Below are positions 6,461 to 8,771 of a stretch of 8,771 nucleotides of DNA, in pieces; the first letter of the stretch is position 1; the number at the start of each line of letters is the position of its first letter. Under the pieces are notes generated by a model. The model searched no databases. It saw only the letters and a program-made list of their open reading frames with translations, and was not told the origin of the DNA. Made by a program: the position numbers and the translations under genes. The stretch lies in NCBI GenBank assembly GCA_947457715.1, contig CANGXK010000088.1, forward strand, positions 1-8,771. The letters are read 5' to 3'. The stretch comes from Gemmatimonadota bacterium. GTDB taxonomy: Bacteria; Gemmatimonadota; Gemmatimonadetes; Gemmatimonadales; Gemmatimonadaceae.

Positions 6461-6472
6461 TGGGCGTTTGGC

Positions 6473-6509
6473 AAAAAACGGGCGCCGAGGAATTCCCCGG
6501 CGCCCGTTT
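6473..6509 (-). terminator. Strong intrinsic terminator of susD
   Basis: Arms 6476-6487 and 6498-6509 pair perfectly over 12 bp (AAACGGGCGCCG), followed by one mismatch, two more pairs and an AATT loop. On the minus strand the stem runs into TTTTTT. It lies 24 bases past the susD stop. Because the stem has A residues opposite, it also has some T's on the plus side, but no plus-strand gene needs it. Confidence 0.93.
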
Positions 6510-6533
6510 CCGTCACATCCAAGCAGGAACGGC

Positions 6534-7790
6534 TTACTTGCCGGCCATGTTGGGGTTGTTGTCACGCTCGGTGCGCGGCAGCGGATAGCACGTCTGCGAG
6601 CCCGTGTTCGCGTAGCCGGGCTTGAAGTACGGCTGGCCAGTGGCCGTCACCGTCGTGGCCGTCGAAGCCGGCGACCGACGGAAGTCGGCGAGCCGCTTGC
6701 CTTCGAGGTAGAACTCGAGGGCGCGCTGGTTGAACAGCTCCGTCTTGACGCTGGCCGCATCCGTGGCACCGGCGTACGCCGTCTGGCCGTTGGCCGCACG
6801 ACGCGCATCGATGAGCGCGAGCTGCGTGGTCGCGTTGCCCGAGGCTTCGGCGGCGATGTAGTCCGCTTCGAGCTTCGAGGCGAGGCGGATGCTCGAGGCA
6901 TAGCCCGTGAACTTCGCCTGCTGGTGAAAACCGCCCGGGACGGCGTCCTGACCGACCGCGGTGCCCGACCCCGGCGCCCGGAACGGCACGCGCGGATCCG
7001 TCTGACGGTACCACGGCGCGACGCTGATGGCGCCGCGGTCGAAGCTGAACTGGTACAGGCGGTTCGACAGACGCGTGCGGCTGTTCTGATCGTCCGTGTA
7101 GCGCATGTTGTACTCGAAGCCCGCCGGAACGAGCGCCGCATCGGCCGCCGCGCCAGCGTTGTCACCCTTCTGCAGCTTCGCCCGGGCGCGGCCGACCAGC
7201 GCTGCGTTGGCCAGGGCGATGCCATCGGCGGTGCCGTTGGCCTTGCCGACATCGTTGCCACGCGTAAACCAGAACGCGGCCGAGTCGAGCAGTTGCGCCG
7301 TGGTCAGCTCCGGGCCGGACGACAGCGAACCGGTGCAGAAATCGGTCGCCATCATCAGGATCGAGAAGCCGCGGAAGGTCGCCGCGCGCGCCAAGCTGAT
7401 GTTGGTGGTCGGGTTCGGCAGCGTGAGGTCGAGGACCGTCTTCGCCGAGGCCGTGGCCAGGGAGATCGGAGCCCAGACGTCGCCGTTCAGCGAGCTGTTC
7501 AGGTCGGAGACGGTGCGGAAGCCGAACTCGTTACGGGTCGGGAAGGTGTCCGACACGTTGACTTCGTTGGTGAAGTACCCGCTGTACATCGCCAGCCAGC
7601 CCAGCGCAGTGGCGAAGTTCTGCTGCGCGGACGCCGCGAGCGTGGCGCCGGACGACGTCGGATCGACCGTGGCCGCGTCGATGACGTTCGGGTTGGTGAC
7701 CTGCAGGAACTGGTCGGAACAGGCGGCTGCGCCCAGGACCAGCGTGGTGCCTGCCAAGGTGCGCGTAACCGCGCGTTGGATCTTCTTCAT
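6534..7790 (-). CDS. SusD/RagB family outer-membrane lipoprotein
   Basis: SusD-like lipoproteins cap a SusC TonB-dependent channel and bind the nutrient at the cell surface. The 418-residue protein begins MKKIQRAVTRTLAG with a hydrophobic stretch and Cys24 in GAAACSD, a lipoprotein signal. The lipobox -3 residue is Ala rather than the common Leu. The mature start FLQVTNPNVIDAATVDP resembles Gemmatimonas SusD proteins. The C-terminal RALEFYLEGKRLADFRR is the family's ELAFEG-R-WDLRR signature. Length is shorter than the roughly 500-550 residues common in Bacteroidetes. The frame extends 18 codons upstream into susC, but ATG 7790 is chosen because it starts the signal peptide. It lies 13 bp after the susC stop. 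The substrate cannot be read; no glycan-degrading enzyme is visible here. Confidence 0.92.
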   Translation of the reverse strand: MKKIQRAVTRTLAGTTLVLGAAACSDQFLQVTNPNVIDAATVDPTSSGATLAASAQQNFATALGWLAMYSGYFTNEVNVSDTFPTRNEFGFRTVSDLNSSLNGDVWAPISLATASAKTVLDLTLPNPTTNISLARAATFRGFSILMMATDFCTGSLSSGPELTTAQLLDSAAFWFTRGNDVGKANGTADGIALANAALVGRARAKLQKGDNAGAAADAALVPAGFEYNMRYTDDQNSRTRLSNRLYQFSFDRGAISVAPWYRQTDPRVPFRAPGSGTAVGQDAVPGGFHQQAKFTGYASSIRLASKLEADYIAAEASGNATTQLALIDARRAANGQTAYAGATDAASVKTELFNQRALEFYLEGKRLADFRRSPASTATTVTATGQPYFKPGYANTGSQTCYPLPRTERDNNPNMAGK

Positions 7791-7803
7791 GATCGTCTCG
7801 CGG

Positions 7804-8771
7804 TTAGAAGGTGAAGTTGAAGCGAAGCACGGACCTGCGCGCATTCGGCAGCGTCAGGAAGTCTTCGCGGGAGAACGCGCCGGTCTGGGCGTTGACTTCG
7901 GGATCAGGACCCGAGTAGTCGGTCCAGAGCTTGACGTTCTGCATCGCGAGGGTGATCGAGGCACCGTCCACGACGCCGCCCATACGCTTGGCGAGGCTGT
8001 TCGGCAACGTGTAGGTGGCCGAGATCTCGCGGAGGCGCACGAAGTCGCCGCGCTCGAGGTACGCGTCACGCACGTCGTTCACGGTCGCGGCGTTGCCCTT
8101 GTTCGTGACGAACGCCGGCTGGCCCGAGGTCGGGTTGCCGTAGCGACGCAAGCGCTCGGTGGCCGACAGCACGGTCGGGTCGAGGCGCAGGTTCGAACGC
8201 ACGAGCTGCGTTTCGCGGAAGAACGCGGTGTTGTTCATCACGATGAAATCGCGCTTCGCGTCGAGCAGTGCGCTCATGCGGAGATTCTTGAACAGCGTCA
8301 CCGTGTTGGTGAAGTTCCACTCGAGCGTCGGGAACAGGTTGCCCATCGGCGCCAGCGTGTCGCTCACCGTGACCACGTTGGTCGTGGTGTTGATGTTCTC
8401 GATGCGCTTGGACACCGGGACACCGAGCTGCTGTCCGACGATCGTGCGACCGACGCCGCCGAGCGGGAACGGAAGCACCGTGCCGAGGCTGGTGAGTTCG
8501 TTGTGCAGCGTATTGGCGCCGGCACGAATGTCCCACCGCACGTTCTGGGTATTCAGCGCGCTGATGTTGAGTGCGAGTTCGAAGCCACTGTTCTCCAACG
8601 AGCCGATGTTCGCCAGCGGGTTCGACGAGTAGCCGAGCGACGGCGGCACCGGCTTGGCGATGATCAGGTCCTTCGTCTGCTTCTTGAAGTACGTGAGCTC
8701 AGCCGACACGCGATTGCTGAAGAAGCCGGCGTCGAGACCCGCTTCGAATTCGGTGCCACGTTCCGGCTTGA
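7804..8771 (-). CDS. SusC/RagA family TonB-dependent outer-membrane receptor, C-terminal part (5' end outside window)
   Basis: The minus-strand frame is open to the window edge, giving 321 residues from the first complete codon (8767-8769) to a TAA at 7804-7806. The visible part is the end of a 22-strand TonB-dependent barrel: KPERGTEFEAGLDAGFF and ELTYFKKQTKDLI are typical of SusC strands, and the protein ends RFNFTF with a C-terminal phenylalanine, the usual signal for barrel assembly. The plug domain, TonB box and signal peptide lie upstream of the window. A GTG at 8709 is an internal valine, not a start. It pairs with the SusD gene 13 bp downstream. It would import a bulky ligand across the outer membrane with TonB energy; the ligand is unknown. 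Confidence 0.93.
   Translation of the reverse strand, partial: KPERGTEFEAGLDAGFFSNRVSAELTYFKKQTKDLIIAKPVPPSLGYSSNPLANIGSLENSGFELALNISALNTQNVRWDIRAGANTLHNELTSLGTVLPFPLGGVGRTIVGQQLGVPVSKRIENINTTTNVVTVSDTLAPMGNLFPTLEWNFTNTVTLFKNLRMSALLDAKRDFIVMNNTAFFRETQLVRSNLRLDPTVLSATERLRRYGNPTSGQPAFVTNKGNAATVNDVRDAYLERGDFVRLREISATYTLPNSLAKRMGGVVDGASITLAMQNVKLWTDYSGPDPEVNAQTGAFSREDFLTLPNARRSVLRFNFTF

Larger units (their letters stand above)
6190..6472. promoter_or_regulatory. Upstream region of crtB, rich in dyad symmetry
   Basis: No credible gene lies between the susD terminator and crtB. From the distal end toward crtB on the minus strand it holds a half-site cluster (6408-6460), a broken inverted repeat CCGAT-ACAC/GTGT-ATCGG (6375-6407), a 10-bp palindrome GCCACGTGGC (6352-6361), a GGAAC-N16-CGTT pair, and a TATACT hexamer at 6295-6300. 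The last 100 bases before crtB show no strong structure. Because susD is well terminated, crtB needs its own promoter in this segment. Confidence 0.6.

Noticed and set aside
6400..6588. 62-codon plus-strand open frame between crtB and susD
   Set aside because: It crosses the susD terminator and the end of susD and has no ribosome binding site or recognisable motif.
6468..7814. 448-codon plus-strand open frame opposite susD
   Set aside because: It is a very Arg-rich antisense frame over a recognised SusD gene and runs through the terminator; no coherent protein features.
7791..7844. N-terminal extension of susD into susC
   Set aside because: The lipoprotein signal peptide starts at ATG 7790; the extra 18 residues would bury it.

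Overview
The window is high-GC bacterial chromosome, judged by eye. It most likely comes from the Gemmatimonadota, near Gemmatimonas. The evidence is a SusC/SusD pair with a Gemmatimonas-like SusD N-terminus, beside an acyclic carotenoid cluster that includes a CruF-type hydratase. The genus assignment is an inference from recalled family features; no search was run.

Layout from left to right. Positions 1-126 hold the last 41 codons of a plus-strand gene that resembles the C-terminus of a cytochrome P450. The next 133 bp are almost filled by a 114-bp near-perfect inverted repeat. Every other gene is on the minus strand, so transcription runs from right to left. In that order they are: the C-terminal 321 residues of a SusC/RagA TonB-dependent receptor (7804-8771, cut by the window edge), a SusD/RagB lipoprotein (6534-7790), a strong intrinsic terminator, and a 344-bp regulatory gap. 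Then come crtB (5206-6189), cruF (4228-5193), a 100-residue three-helix membrane protein of unknown function (3867-4169), crtI (2308-3819), the trigger factor gene tig (931-2175) and clpP (260-874).

The genes form three units. SusC and SusD would make an outer-membrane nutrient importer. CrtB (two GGPP to phytoene), CrtI (phytoene to lycopene) and CruF (water addition at the psi end) form the core of a route to 1-hydroxylated acyclic carotenoids; no cyclase is visible. The small membrane protein sits inside this operon and is the least explained gene. Trigger factor and ClpP form the usual protein-quality-control pair, but clpX does not follow. The palindrome and the convergent P450-like gene occupy that place instead.

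No clearly new defence, mobile or biosynthetic system is visible. The items most worth a second look are the 114-bp palindrome, the half-site cluster upstream of crtB, the unknown membrane protein in the carotenoid operon, a possibly leaderless tig, and a substitution in the trigger factor isomerase motif.
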